This document shows positions 15,762-24,583 of a stretch of 35,141 nt of DNA, piece by piece. Under the pieces are notes generated by a model that saw only the letters and a program-made list of their open reading frames with translations, searched no databases and was not told the DNA's origin. This stretch comes from Planctomycetota bacterium (GTDB lineage: Bacteria; Planctomycetota; PUPC01; DSUN01), in contig VGYW01000026.1 of NCBI GenBank assembly GCA_016872875.1, forward strand, positions 1 through 35,141. Reading direction: 5' to 3'. Both the position numbers and the translations under genes were made by a program. Each line of letters begins with the position of its first letter. The stretch's first letter is position 1.

Positions 15762-17060
15762 CTAGCTCCACAGCGCCCAGATGAAGAGGTAGCCTGCGAG
15801 CGTGGCGGCGAGGGTGAAGGGGAGGCCGATGCGGGCGAAGTCCCAGAAGCTCACGCGGTGCCCCTGGCGGCGGAGGGAGCCGACGGCGACGACGTTGCAG
15901 GAGGCGCCGATGGGGGTGACGTTGCCGCCCAGGCAGGCGCCAATGAGCAGCCCGGCCGCGTAGAGGAGCGGGTCGCCTCCCACGCTCAACGCGAGCCCCT
16001 TCGCCACGGGCAGCATCAGGGCCACGTAGGCGATGTTGTCCACGAACGCCGACACGAGAACCGAGGTCCAGACGATGAGGGTGTAGGCGGCGAACTGGTT
16101 GCCGCGGACCAGCCGCGCGATGCCCTCGGCTATCGCCTTCACCCAGCCGAAGCTGTTCATAGCGTAGGCGAGGACGAAGATTCCGGCGAGGAAGAGGACG
16201 GTCGGCACGTCGTAGCGGCGCAGGATGAGCTTGGCCTCGGCCGGCTCGCGCCAGAGGCCCCAGGTGAACGCCAGCGCGCCCAGGATGAGGTTGCCCGTCC
16301 CTGCCAGCCAGATGAAGTCGGGGTCGAAGGACGACGACGAGGCGAGGAAGAGGATCATGACGGAGATGAAGGCGACCGGCACCCAGGTCTTCGGCGGCTC
16401 GACCTCCACGTGCGCCATCGGCTCGCGGTGCTGCCGGAAGACCCAGAAGAGGACGAAGGCGCTGGCGACCGCCCCTGCCTGCATGGCGAAGAAGATGAAC
16501 GGCTTGCCGTGGCAGACGAAGAAGTGGTTGAAGGTGAGCTTGAACTCGGCGGCGAGGAGCATGCTGGGCGGGTCGCCGATGAGGGTGGCGGCGCCCTGGA
16601 GGTTCGCACTCACCGCTATCCCGATGAGCACGGGCACGGGGGAGACACCGACCCGCCGCGCGATGGCCAGCGCCACGGGCGAGACCAGCAGCACCGTCGT
16701 CACGTTGTCCACGAACGCCGAGATGAAGCCCGAGAAGAGGCACACGGCCACGAGCGCCATGCGGGTCGTGCGGCAGCGGTCCGCTATCTTGTCGGCCAGC
16801 AGCACCGGCACGCCCGACTCCATGAACAGGTCGGCGATCATCATCGCCCCGGCGAGCACGCCCAACACGTTCCAACTGATGCCGCGGCGGAAGATGGCCT
16901 CGACGGTGAACGCCCCGCTGGGGTCCTGCCCGGCCAGCAGGTATCGTGCGGCGACGAGGAGCCCGATCCCGCCCCAGAGCACCTTCACACGGTGCTCGGT
17001 GCGGAAACACAGGTAGCCGTAGGTGAGGAGGAAGACGGCCAGGACTATCCAGGAGAGCAA
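15762..17060 (-). CDS. ArsB/NhaD-like ion transporter superfamily permease
   Basis: A 432-residue integral membrane protein with about 11 helices. It belongs to the ion transporter superfamily that includes ArsB, NhaD and CitMHS. Paired half-repeat motifs are clear: AFVDNVTTVLLVSP with GDPPSML in the first half, and AFVDNIAYVALMLP with GGNVTPIGASCNVVA in the second. The start appears to be TTG at 17060 with AAGGGG upstream; no ATG is available in frame near the expected N-terminus, so the exact start is uncertain. Candidate substrates are arsenite, Na+/H+ or dicarboxylates. There is no arsenic resistance gene nearby to support arsenite. Confidence 0.88.
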   Translation of the reverse strand: MLSWIVLAVFLLTYGYLCFRTEHRVKVLWGGIGLLVAARYLLAGQDPSGAFTVEAIFRRGISWNVLGVLAGAMMIADLFMESGVPVLLADKIADRCRTTRMALVAVCLFSGFISAFVDNVTTVLLVSPVALAIARRVGVSPVPVLIGIAVSANLQGAATLIGDPPSMLLAAEFKLTFNHFFVCHGKPFIFFAMQAGAVASAFVLFWVFRQHREPMAHVEVEPPKTWVPVAFISVMILFLASSSSFDPDFIWLAGTGNLILGALAFTWGLWREPAEAKLILRRYDVPTVLFLAGIFVLAYAMNSFGWVKAIAEGIARLVRGNQFAAYTLIVWTSVLVSAFVDNIAYVALMLPVAKGLALSVGGDPLLYAAGLLIGACLGGNVTPIGASCNVVAVGSLRRQGHRVSFWDFARIGLPFTLAATLAGYLFIWALWS

Positions 17061-17170
17061 CGACTCGCCCCTTCATGTGTCCCTAAGCGCAGACGACTGG
17101 CACGATCTTAGCGTTACGCCGCCGACGTGTCAATCGGCGGTCGGCGTGGCGAAGCCGCCGCTGCTCTTCT

Positions 17171-17254
17171 ATCGTCCTCGTCCTCGTCCTCGACTCTTCT
17201 CCCGCAAACGAGGAGGACCGAGGACGAAGGACGAGGACGAGGGACGAGGACGAT
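17171..17254. repeat. GAGGAC-word hairpin (family C, copy 2)
   Basis: ATCGTCCTCG... and ...GAGGACGAT arms flank a loop starting CTCGACTCTTCTC. It is shorter on the left than copy 1. It lies between divergent genes, close to the promoter region of the CstA gene. Confidence 0.82.
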
Positions 17255-17276
17255 TGGCGCTGCCCCGTCCTTGCGC

Positions 17277-17305
17277 TTCCATTGCAGAGGCGGGGATGGT
17301 ACAAT
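17277..17305 (+). promoter_or_regulatory. Possible promoter of the CstA-family gene
   Basis: TACAAT at 17300-17305 is a good -10 box. TTCCAT at 17277-17282 is a weak -35 box 17 bases away. The start codon follows at 17335. Confidence 0.4.
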
Positions 17306-17334
17306 GATGAAGGCTGTTGAGGAGACCCAGTGCG

Positions 17335-19083
17335 ATGAGCCTGCTCATTCTCGTGCTGATCTCAGGTGTGTGCCTGCTGCTCGGCTATCGCCTCTACGGC
17401 CCGCTCCTGGCACGCCTGCTGCGGCTCGACCCGAACGCGAAGACGCCCGCGGTGGAGCTTCGGGACGACGTTGACTACGTGCCGATCAGCCCGCGGTTCC
17501 TGATGGGGCAGCACTTCTCGGCCATCGCGGCGGCGGGGCCAATCGTGGGGCCGATCCTGGCCGGGCTGATGTTCGGCTGGCTCCCCGCACTCCTCTGGGT
17601 GGTCCTCGGCTCCGTCTTCATCGGCGGGGTCCACGACATGACGGCGCTGCTCGCCTCGGTGCGCCACAAGGCGCGCTCGATCGCCGAGGTGGTGCGCGAG
17701 CACATGAGCCGCCGGGCCTACATCCTCTTCCTTGCCTTCGTGTGGATCGCGCTCGTCTACGTCATCGTCGCCTTCACCGACATCACGGCCTCGAGCTTCG
17801 TGGGGGTGCAGGAGCTTGAGAGCGGGGAAAGAGTCTCCGGCGGCGGTATCGCCACCTCATCGCTCCTCTACCTGGCGCTGCCCATCGTCATGGGCATCCT
17901 GCTCCGCTACACCAAGCTGTCGCTGCGCTGGGCCACCGTGCTCTTCCTGCCGCTGGTCGGCGCGGCTATCTGGGCCGGGCAGTATGTCCCGCTCGACCTT
18001 GCGCGGCTCCTGGGCGCCTCGAACTCCCAAGCGGTGAAGGTGTGGGACGTGCTCCTGCTGGCCTACTGCTTCGTGGCGTCGGTGGCTCCGATGTGGATTC
18101 TGCTCCAGCCGCGCGGGCACCTGGGCGGCTACTTCCTCTTCGCGTCGCTGGCCGCGGCCGCGCTCGGCATCGTCTTCGGCGGCAGGCTGGCCGACTTCCC
18201 TGCCTTCAAGGGGTGGGCAGCACCGGGCGGCAACTTCTTGTTTCCCATCCTCTTCATCACCATCGCCTGCGGCGCCTGCTCGGGGTTCCACGCAATCGTC
18301 GCCTCGGGCACAACATCGAAGCAACTGCGCTACGAAACCGACGCGAAGCCAATCGGCTACGGCGCGATGCTGCTGGAGGGGATGGTGGCCGTGGTGTCGC
18401 TGTGCTGCCTGATGATGCTGGCGGCGGACGACCCGGCGCTGAAGAGTCCCAAGCCCAACTTCATCTACGCCCTGGGCATCGGCAAGTTCCTAAAGGTCGC
18501 AGGCATCAACCCGGTCCTGGGCGTCTCCTTCGGCCTCATGGCCTTCACCACGTTCGTCTACGACACGCTGGATGTCTGCACGCGCCTCGGCCGCTACATC
18601 GTCCAGGAGCTCTTCGGCTGGCACTCGCGGGGCGGGCGTTGGTTCTCGACGGCGCTCACGGCCGCGGTGCCCCTGCTGTTCGTCATGCGCACCACGCTCG
18701 ACGCCAAGGGGAACGCCATCCCCGCCTGGAAGGTCTTCTGGAACCTCTTCGGGGCGAGCAACCAGTTGCTGGCGGCGCTCACCCTCATTGGCGTCACGGT
18801 GTGGCTCTGGCGCACGCGGCGCTCGGCGGCGCTGCTCGCGATCACGGGGCTGCCGGCCGCCTGGATGTACGCAATGAGCGTGTGGGCGCTCGTGCGGATG
18901 ATCGTGGCCGGCTTCGCCGCCAAGGGGGGCGGCGCCGACCCGGTGCCGTGGGTGGCGCTGGTCCTCACCGGCCTGGCCGCACTCATGCTGGCCGAAGCCG
19001 TCGCCGTCTTCGCTCGCGCCACCCCGAGCTCCGGCGCCGGAACCGTCGAGCCTGCCGTCGCGTCAGGCGAGGGGGGTGGATGA
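17335..19083 (+). CDS. CstA-family carbon starvation/pyruvate transporter
   Basis: A 582-residue protein with about 15 hydrophobic segments. The family signature ISPRFLMGQHFSAIAAAGPIVGPILAG lies near residues 46-72, followed by GGVHDMTALLASVRHKARSIAEV. The ACGACSGFHAIVASGTTSKQL block lies near 305-325 and NLFGASNQLLAALTLIG near 468-484; both are typical. Members (CstA, BtsT) take up pyruvate or peptides, often under carbon limitation. It is shorter than E. coli CstA (about 700 residues). GAGGAG at 17319-17324 supports the start at 17335 rather than one six codons upstream. No two-component regulator is adjacent. Confidence 0.93.
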   Translation: MSLLILVLISGVCLLLGYRLYGPLLARLLRLDPNAKTPAVELRDDVDYVPISPRFLMGQHFSAIAAAGPIVGPILAGLMFGWLPALLWVVLGSVFIGGVHDMTALLASVRHKARSIAEVVREHMSRRAYILFLAFVWIALVYVIVAFTDITASSFVGVQELESGERVSGGGIATSSLLYLALPIVMGILLRYTKLSLRWATVLFLPLVGAAIWAGQYVPLDLARLLGASNSQAVKVWDVLLLAYCFVASVAPMWILLQPRGHLGGYFLFASLAAAALGIVFGGRLADFPAFKGWAAPGGNFLFPILFITIACGACSGFHAIVASGTTSKQLRYETDAKPIGYGAMLLEGMVAVVSLCCLMMLAADDPALKSPKPNFIYALGIGKFLKVAGINPVLGVSFGLMAFTTFVYDTLDVCTRLGRYIVQELFGWHSRGGRWFSTALTAAVPLLFVMRTTLDAKGNAIPAWKVFWNLFGASNQLLAALTLIGVTVWLWRTRRSAALLAITGLPAAWMYAMSVWALVRMIVAGFAAKGGGADPVPWVALVLTGLAALMLAEAVAVFARATPSSGAGTVEPAVASGEGGG

Positions 19084-19131
19084 ACAACGGCTACTGCCCC
19101 CGTTTTTGGTAGCTGCCTTCCTCCCCCTCTA

Positions 19132-19235
19132 CTCGTCCTCGTCCTCGTCGTCGTCCTCGTCGTCGTTGTCGAGCCTCTTGGCCTCCCCCCGTCAATAATT
19201 CGAGGACGAGGACGACGACGACAACGACGACGATT
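19132..19235. repeat. GAGGAC-word hairpin (family C, copy 3)
   Basis: This is the most divergent copy, with extra GTC/GAC trinucleotides and a loop containing CCTCTTGGCCTCCCCCC. It sits between the convergent CstA and rubrerythrin-like genes and may act as a shared terminator structure. A short CATCCACCCATCC run, the word of family F, follows immediately. Confidence 0.8.
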
Positions 19236-19261
19236 CCAATCATCCACCCATCCACTCTTCC

Positions 19262-19750
19262 TCACACCGTCAGCATCGTGCGGATGTTGGTGAGGTCCAC
19301 CAGGTGCTGGCGCTCCTCGCCAATCAGCTCGTCCACCATCGCGGCGTCGCGCTCGGAGACCAGGCCCTTCATCTCGCTGAGGAAGAGGAGGGTGTTCTTC
19401 TCGAAGAGGAGCGCGGTGGCGACGGCCTGGAGGTCGCCGCCGGCCTTCTGCGCGAGCTTCACCGCCGCCGCCTCGTTCGGGAAGGTCTTGCCTTCCAGGA
19501 GCGCCCTCATGTAGTCGGCGTATTCGCCGGGATAGGTCTCGCGCTGGGCGGGCACGCCCAGGCGGTCGCGGAGCGCCGTGAACGCCCGCTCGTGGCCCTC
19601 CTCCTGGATGGCGAGGCGTCGGGCCGCCTCCTTCAGGAACGGGCTCTGCGCGCACTCGGCCAGCGCCTCGTAGAAGAGCTTCCCGTTGTGCTCCTCGTCA
19701 ATCGCCATCTGCACCACTTCCGCCACCTTGAAGAGCCCGCCGTTGCTCAT
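19262..19750 (-). CDS. Rubrerythrin/ferritin-like diiron protein
   Basis: A 162-residue four-helix-bundle protein. Helix 1 holds EVVQMAIDEEHNGKLFYEAL (E20), helix 2 LAIQEEGHERAF (E51, H53), helix 3 LLFEKNTLLFLSEMKG and helix 4 ELIGEERQHLVDL. This matches the paired ExxH diiron sites of rubrerythrins. The C-terminal rubredoxin domain is missing, so it belongs to the short rubrerythrin-like group and would need another electron donor for peroxide reduction. The start at 19750 has AAGGAGAGG upstream; the frame stays open to 20029 but with no domain-like sequence. Confidence 0.88.
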   Translation of the reverse strand: MSNGGLFKVAEVVQMAIDEEHNGKLFYEALAECAQSPFLKEAARRLAIQEEGHERAFTALRDRLGVPAQRETYPGEYADYMRALLEGKTFPNEAAAVKLAQKAGGDLQAVATALLFEKNTLLFLSEMKGLVSERDAAMVDELIGEERQHLVDLTNIRTMLTV

Positions 19751-20025
19751 TGCTGATCCTCTCCTTGCCTCTTGTTCGCGGGAGGGCCGCCCTCCTGACG
19801 CGCCCATTATCATAGAGGAATGGCAGATCGGGTGCAAACTCCCTGTCTTCCTCATGGTATCGAACAGCGACGATGCATCCTCTCGCGGCACGGGCAGGTG
19901 CGAAAGGGCGCGGTAGACCAGATCAAACCAGGGGTTGACGGACACGCGGAAGAGGGTTCTGCGTGCAGGTTTGCACGCCCTACGCACAGTCATTGGGTTC
20001 CCCTGCGGCGACTGGTCGGCCAGCG
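19751..20025. other. Intergenic stretch without a recognised gene
   Basis: Separates the rubrerythrin-like gene from the ATPase/PIN pair. It looks less GC-extreme than its surroundings and shows no clear promoter or repeat. The minus-strand frame is open through it but is not recognisable as protein. Confidence 0.5.
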
Positions 20026-20556
20026 TCAATGGCCGACAAGCAGTTCCTGTCGTCGCGGCGCGCCTTCGGAAAGCCAGCGCAGAACCAGCTCAGGATCCTC
20101 GACTGGGTTGACCCATGCAATGTCGCGCAGTTCCGGGATACGGCCGGTTGCATCACGGAGGATGCCACGGACTTCGTTGTCACAAGAGACAATGACCAAT
20201 TCAGCCGCAAGGGCAGCCTTGACCAAGTGAAGATCTTTCAGGAGGGCTTTGCGATCCGATCTGGACAGGGACAGGGTATCAACGAGCTGGTCAAGGATTG
20301 GTAAGGAGACAGAGGGCAGTGGCGCCGTCTTGCTGTGCCGTTCCATTTGCGTCCGCCACTTGCGCGCGAACCTGGATCCGCACTTCTTCCATTCTGCCTC
20401 GACCTCGGGCGTGCAAATCGCTCTATGGCAGATCGCGAACACGGCTTTGAGGAAGTCGCGACACTGTTTTGAGACCGGGTCCCTGGCATCGTCCTCGCCT
20501 GCGGATCCCAACACGCAAACATCAATGACGAGCTTGCGCGAGGTCACAGTCACCAT
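20026..20556 (-). CDS. PIN-like nuclease partner of the ATPase
   Basis: A 176-residue protein with the acidic layout of a PIN-like nuclease. D12 lies in KLVIDVCVLGSA, E53 (or E51/E55) in CTPEVEAEWKK, D108 in LLKDLHLVKAALAA, and D126 in LVIVSCDNEVRGIL. The KDxHL and IVSCDN blocks resemble VapC-like and PIN_10-type proteins. Its start lies three bases after the stop of the upstream ATPase gene, so the two are surely co-translated. I infer that the ATPase controls this nuclease. It is not a standard VapC because the partner is a large ATPase and no small antitoxin is present. Confidence 0.78.
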   Translation of the reverse strand: MVTVTSRKLVIDVCVLGSAGEDDARDPVSKQCRDFLKAVFAICHRAICTPEVEAEWKKCGSRFARKWRTQMERHSKTAPLPSVSLPILDQLVDTLSLSRSDRKALLKDLHLVKAALAAELVIVSCDNEVRGILRDATGRIPELRDIAWVNPVEDPELVLRWLSEGAPRRQELLVGH

Positions 20557-20559
20557 GGC

Positions 20560-21909
20560 TCACTTCATCCGGACCTGCTCGGCCGCATCGAGATAGCGGC
20601 TCTCCACCTTCAGGTCAACATCACCGAAGTCCTCCGGCCAGTCCCCGAACGCCCCGGCCGTATCGAGGTCCGCGCTCGTGACCTTTGTTACACCCTCCTT
20701 GTCCCTTTGGAACCAATGGAGCTTCACGAGGTCTGGTGAGAGCTTACCCTCCGCAACAAGGGTCTGGACCGCGAGGAGCAGGAGCGAGCTATGGGTTTCC
20801 GCAACAACCCTGACGCCGCGGAGCGCCGCGGCGGCGAGCAGCTCCGCCAGTTCCGTCTGTGCGAGGGGGTGCAGGTGAATTTCCGGCTGCTCGATGTACA
20901 CAAGTTGTCCCGGGCCCGCCGTGAGGAGCGCCACAACCACTGGCAGTGCCTGAGACACGCCGAAGCCGACATCGGCGATACTGACGAGGTCGTTTCTGCC
21001 CCCTCGCGAGCGCCTGGGCAGCCGGCCCACTCTCAGCTCGAGCTGCGTCTCGTCCACGGGCTGGGCATGGACCATCCACGTGAGCCCCAACTTGGCCAGG
21101 TGCTCCCCCAACTCCGCGAGCCTGTGGTCCGCCGTCGTCTGCCAATGGAACACGATGCTGGCCGGATACTCCTGGAAGATCCCAGGAAAGGTGGGGCCGA
21201 CCGCGGTGGTCTTGTACGTTCTCTCAGGGTTCCCGCGGAGCGCGGGAACATGGACGATCGAACGGAGGTACTCCTCGAATGGCGGGTGGAACTTGATGGC
21301 CGAAGGCGGCATCCCCACTAAGGTAGGAGCAGCGGGCGTAGCGACTTGTATCTCAAGGAAGCAGCGAGAACGTGCAACAGACCACTTGCGCTTGCCTTCA
21401 CCCATCCCGTCGTCCCGCGCAAAAACCTCCCCCCAGGCCTTACGGGCCGCTGAGACCGCTTGCCGGTGCGACATGCCCGGACGAAGCTTCGCCGTTTTCC
21501 CACCCGAAGCGTAAGCCATCCATTCCAAGCGCAATGCTTCTCGGGGCCGAGTTCTGAACGCCAATGAGAGCGCATGGATGCCCCAGGCTTCAATGGCGAT
21601 CTGGAAGCCAGCAACGGGGTCCCGCCCACGGGCGCGCGGGACCATTTGCTCAACCTTAGTGAACCGCACGTTGGGGCCGTTGAGAAGCAGGGGACCGGGA
21701 TCGTAGGTCGCCTCCAGGGTCTGCTTGAGCAGCAGGAGGGGCTGCATGGCACTGGACTTGCCGGACGAGTTGGCTCCGCACAGGATTGTCAGCGGGCGGA
21801 TCTCAAGCCTGCACTTGTCGTAGATCGATTTGAAGGAGGTCACCGAAACGGCGGTGATGCCCCTTCGCCTCGACTCAGCCTTGCTATCCGAGTTCGGCTT
21901 GGCGGCCAT
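20560..21909 (-). CDS. OLD-like/DUF3696-type AAA ATPase
   Basis: A 449-residue ABC-type ATPase related to OLD-family and DUF3696 proteins. Walker A is GANSSGKS at 45-52, Q56 forms the Q-loop, the signature-like VGFGVSQ lies at 314-320, Walker B LVYIEQPEIHLHP at 336-348, and the switch histidine in ETHS at 371-374. The middle (about 70-310) is a variable insert. The C-terminal LHWFQRDKEGVTKV is typical of the DUF3696 end. There is no TOPRIM domain, so the nuclease function is probably supplied by the PIN-like protein encoded next. GGAGG upstream supports the start at 21909. Such ATPase/effector pairs are common in phage-defence loci; this role is inferred. Confidence 0.88.
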   Translation of the reverse strand: MAAKPNSDSKAESRRRGITAVSVTSFKSIYDKCRLEIRPLTILCGANSSGKSSAMQPLLLLKQTLEATYDPGPLLLNGPNVRFTKVEQMVPRARGRDPVAGFQIAIEAWGIHALSLAFRTRPREALRLEWMAYASGGKTAKLRPGMSHRQAVSAARKAWGEVFARDDGMGEGKRKWSVARSRCFLEIQVATPAAPTLVGMPPSAIKFHPPFEEYLRSIVHVPALRGNPERTYKTTAVGPTFPGIFQEYPASIVFHWQTTADHRLAELGEHLAKLGLTWMVHAQPVDETQLELRVGRLPRRSRGGRNDLVSIADVGFGVSQALPVVVALLTAGPGQLVYIEQPEIHLHPLAQTELAELLAAAALRGVRVVAETHSSLLLLAVQTLVAEGKLSPDLVKLHWFQRDKEGVTKVTSADLDTAGAFGDWPEDFGDVDLKVESRYLDAAEQVRMK

Positions 21910-22051
21910 GTCAGTCTGTCCTCCGCAAGCTTCACCACCACAGAACGGCCCCGACCCCTAGACCATTCAACCGGTCCGTTCCGCCCCATCATGACGCTTC
22001 CACTCTACACTCATCGGCCGGTGGTGTCAACTCAATGCGGTGGCATCGGGG

Positions 22052-23092
22052 TCACCCCTTCACCGCCCCAAGCTGGATGCCCTTGACGATGAACTTCTGG
22101 CTGACGATGAAGAGGATGACGAGGGGGATGATGTTCATGACGCTCGCGGCCATGATGAGGTTGGTCTGCCGGCCATACATGGTGTCGAAGTAGAGCATGC
22201 CGATGGGCAGGGTGCGGAGGTGCTCGCTCTTGATGAGGATGAGGGGCCAGAAGAAGGAGCCGTAGTTGCCGAGGAACGTGAAGATCGCCAGGGTGATGAG
22301 GCCAGGGCGCGCGAGCGGCAGGATGACGTCCCAGAAAATCTGCCAGTGGCTTGCGCCGTCAATGGCCGCGGCCTCGTCGAGGGAGGGCGGGATGGTGAGC
22401 ATGAACTGCCTCAGGAGAAAGGTGCCGAAGGCGCTGAAGGCCGCAGGCACGATCAGCCCCGCGTAGGAGTCGAGCAGCCTGAGCTTCACGATCAGCGTGT
22501 AGTTGGGGATCATGGTGACGACGCCAGGAATCATCAGCGTGGCAAGGTAGAGGCGGAAGACGTGGTCGCGTCCCCGCCAGCGCAGCCGCGAGAAGGCGTA
22601 GGCGGCCATCGAGCTCGTGAGGCACTGAAGAAACGTGACCCACGCCGCGACGAAGATGCTGTTGAAGTAGTAGCGGCCGAATGGGACCTCGGCGAAGACC
22701 TGCGGATAGTTGCCCGGCTGCCACACGTCGGGCAGGGGGCTCAATGCCTCGACCTCTTCGAGTCGCTTGAAGCTGGCGAGGACCATCCAGAGGAAGGGGA
22801 CGAGCATCGTGGCGGCGAGGAGGGTGAGCGCGCCGTGGCTGGCCCCGAAGCGCCCCCTGCGGTGCCACCAGGCCGCCGCGCTGGCCGGGTCGCGCAGCAC
22901 TTTGCCGCCGATGCCCACGACGAAGATGGCCAGGAAGCTCAGCGCCCCGACGCGGAGGAGGGCGCCTCCCGCGGGCCGCCCTGCGATGCAGAGGATGGCC
23001 GCCAGGACCAGCACCGCGTCGGCGCAGGCGAGAAGCGCGGCAAACAAGGACGCCCGCCAACTCCGCTTGCCCGTCTTCGTGTCGTGCCTCAT
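22052..23092 (-). CDS. Carbohydrate ABC transporter permease, MalG-like, with N-terminal extra helices
   Basis: A 346-residue permease. The core from about residue 85 is a normal MalG-type protein, with the ATPase-docking EAA loop DEAAAIDGASHWQIFWDVIL at about 239-258 and the usual C-terminal KGIQLGAVKG. Residues 15-65 add two or more hydrophobic segments (LLACADAVLVLAAILCIAG, VGALSFLAIFVVGIGG) that ordinary MalG proteins lack. It would form the channel with the MalF-like partner encoded upstream. No substrate-binding protein or ATPase gene is in the window. Confidence 0.92.
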   Translation of the reverse strand: MRHDTKTGKRSWRASLFAALLACADAVLVLAAILCIAGRPAGGALLRVGALSFLAIFVVGIGGKVLRDPASAAAWWHRRGRFGASHGALTLLAATMLVPFLWMVLASFKRLEEVEALSPLPDVWQPGNYPQVFAEVPFGRYYFNSIFVAAWVTFLQCLTSSMAAYAFSRLRWRGRDHVFRLYLATLMIPGVVTMIPNYTLIVKLRLLDSYAGLIVPAAFSAFGTFLLRQFMLTIPPSLDEAAAIDGASHWQIFWDVILPLARPGLITLAIFTFLGNYGSFFWPLILIKSEHLRTLPIGMLYFDTMYGRQTNLIMAASVMNIIPLVILFIVSQKFIVKGIQLGAVKG

Positions 23093-23146
23093 GGCCGCTG
23101 CCTGCCCAGGATTGCTCCCGATTGTGTCAATGTCTTGATCCTTGTC

Positions 23147-23250
23147 CAATCGTCCTCGTCCTCGTCCCTCGTCCTCGTCCTCGACTCTTCCTCCCCCCGA
23201 GCCAAGAGAATCGAGGACGAAGGACGACGACGAGGGACGAGGACGATTGG
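23147..23250. repeat. GAGGAC-word hairpin (family C, copy 4)
   Basis: CCAATCGTCC...GGACGATTGG, with arms of about 36 bases and a loop CTCGACTCTTCCTCCCCCC...AAGAGAATCGAG that contains its own CTCTT/AAGAG pairing. It lies between the two permease genes of one operon, so it should be transcribed within their message. Confidence 0.85.
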
Positions 23251-23253
23251 GGA

Positions 23254-24537
23254 TCAGTAGCTCAGTTCCTTGCTCCCGAAGCGCCAGTTGACGAGCGTGA
23301 CGCCGAAGATGATGGTGAAGAGGATCCAGGAGATGGCGGAGGCATAGCCCATCTGGAACTCGAGGATTGCCTTCGTGTAGATGTAGTAGACGAGGGTGGT
23401 GGTGGTTCCGGCCGGGCCGCCGTTGGTCATGACGCGCGCCTGCTCGAAGCCGCCCTGAAGCCCGCCAATGAAGCTCATCACGACGATGAAGAAGGTGGTC
23501 GGGGCAAGCTGGGGCCAGGTGACGTTCCAGAAGGTGGCCCAGCGGCCGGCGCCGTCCACCTGGGCCGCCTCGTAGAGCTCCTGTGGCACGTTCGAGAGCG
23601 CGGCGAGGTAGAGGAGCATGTTGGAGCCGCCGATGGCGGTCCAGATGCCCATGATGATGAGGGCGTCGCGCGCGCCCAGGCCCCAGCGCCCCCAGGCGAG
23701 CCGCACGTCCTCGACATCCAGCCCCGCCTGGAATCCCCACGGGCGGATGAGCAGGAGGGCCGCCACGCTCCCGAACGTCAGGAGATAGAAGAGCGTGTGG
23801 CTGGGGACACGCCGGTGGAGCAGAAGGCTTCCCACGAGGAAGCTCGCGAGGAGGAGGGCCGAGCCGCCGATGGTAAGGTGGCTTGGGAAGAGCCCTCGTG
23901 ACACGAAGGCCAGAAGCGCAATCCCGACGGCCAGGAGAAGCCCGTAGAGGCAGCCCCGTGCGGCTCGCCCCTTCGCCTTGCGGAGGGCCAGGTAGGGGAC
24001 AGTGAGGGCGATGATGCCGAGGAGGACGACGGCGATGCCAGCGACGTTCTCCGTGGCCGTGAGCCAGGCGGGGGCCTCCACGCCGCGGACTCGCAGCCCG
24101 CGGAGCACCCAGTTGATCGCGGCGTTGATCGGCCCGAAGTCGCGGTTGTAGAGCGCCTTCCAGAGGATCATCAGCGCCACGCCGCTGGTGAAAGTGGGCA
24201 GGTAGAAAAGCGTGCGGTAGGCCACGATGCCGCGGAGCCGCTGGTTGAGGAGCACGGCGAGGAAGAGCGAGCCGCCAATCGCAAGCGGCATCCCGAGCAG
24301 GAAGTAGACGGTGTTGAGGAAGTAGAGCCAGAACTGCTTGTCGTCGAGTAGTTCGGCGAAGTTGCGCAGGCCGATCCACTCGAAGGGCACGGTGCGCTGG
24401 AGGTCCCAGTTGGTGAAGGCGATTGCGAGGGAGAAGAGGACAGGTCCGGCGGTGAAGACCATGAAGCCGAGGAAGTTGGGCAGGAGGAAGCCCATCGCCG
24501 GCCGGAAGTGGCGCTCGCGTCCGCTGGTTGCGCTCAA
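23254..24537 (-). CDS. Carbohydrate ABC transporter permease, MalF-like, with internal extra helices
   Basis: About 427 residues. It begins with the family block FLLPNFLGFMVFTAGPVLFSLAIAFTNWD and ends with the permease domain, including the EAA loop LYEAAQVDGAGRWATFWNVT. Between the two halves of the domain there is an insertion of more than 100 residues with about four hydrophobic stretches (VAGIAVVLLGIIALTVPYLAL, LYGLLLAVGIALLAFVS, SALLLASFLVGSLLL, TLFYLLTFGSVAALLL). Normal members are near 300 residues. The start is uncertain: TTG at 24537 (chosen, with AGGGG upstream), TTG at 24570 or ATG at 24495. It partners the MalG-like gene at 22052-23092. Confidence 0.88.
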   Translation of the reverse strand: MSATSGRERHFRPAMGFLLPNFLGFMVFTAGPVLFSLAIAFTNWDLQRTVPFEWIGLRNFAELLDDKQFWLYFLNTVYFLLGMPLAIGGSLFLAVLLNQRLRGIVAYRTLFYLPTFTSGVALMILWKALYNRDFGPINAAINWVLRGLRVRGVEAPAWLTATENVAGIAVVLLGIIALTVPYLALRKAKGRAARGCLYGLLLAVGIALLAFVSRGLFPSHLTIGGSALLLASFLVGSLLLHRRVPSHTLFYLLTFGSVAALLLIRPWGFQAGLDVEDVRLAWGRWGLGARDALIIMGIWTAIGGSNMLLYLAALSNVPQELYEAAQVDGAGRWATFWNVTWPQLAPTTFFIVVMSFIGGLQGGFEQARVMTNGGPAGTTTTLVYYIYTKAILEFQMGYASAISWILFTIIFGVTLVNWRFGSKELSY

Positions 24538-24583
24538 GCTGCGTGTCCCCTGAACGCACGGCCCATCCAACAGGGGGACGAAA

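Noticed and set aside
15108..17111. Long plus-strand open frame opposite the two permease genes
   Set aside because: The predicted protein is an unbroken charged, EDGH-rich sequence without domains. The minus-strand genes have clear transporter motifs.
19751..20029. N-terminal extension of the rubrerythrin-like protein
   Set aside because: The in-frame upstream sequence has no domain character, and a good ribosome site precedes the ATG at 19750.
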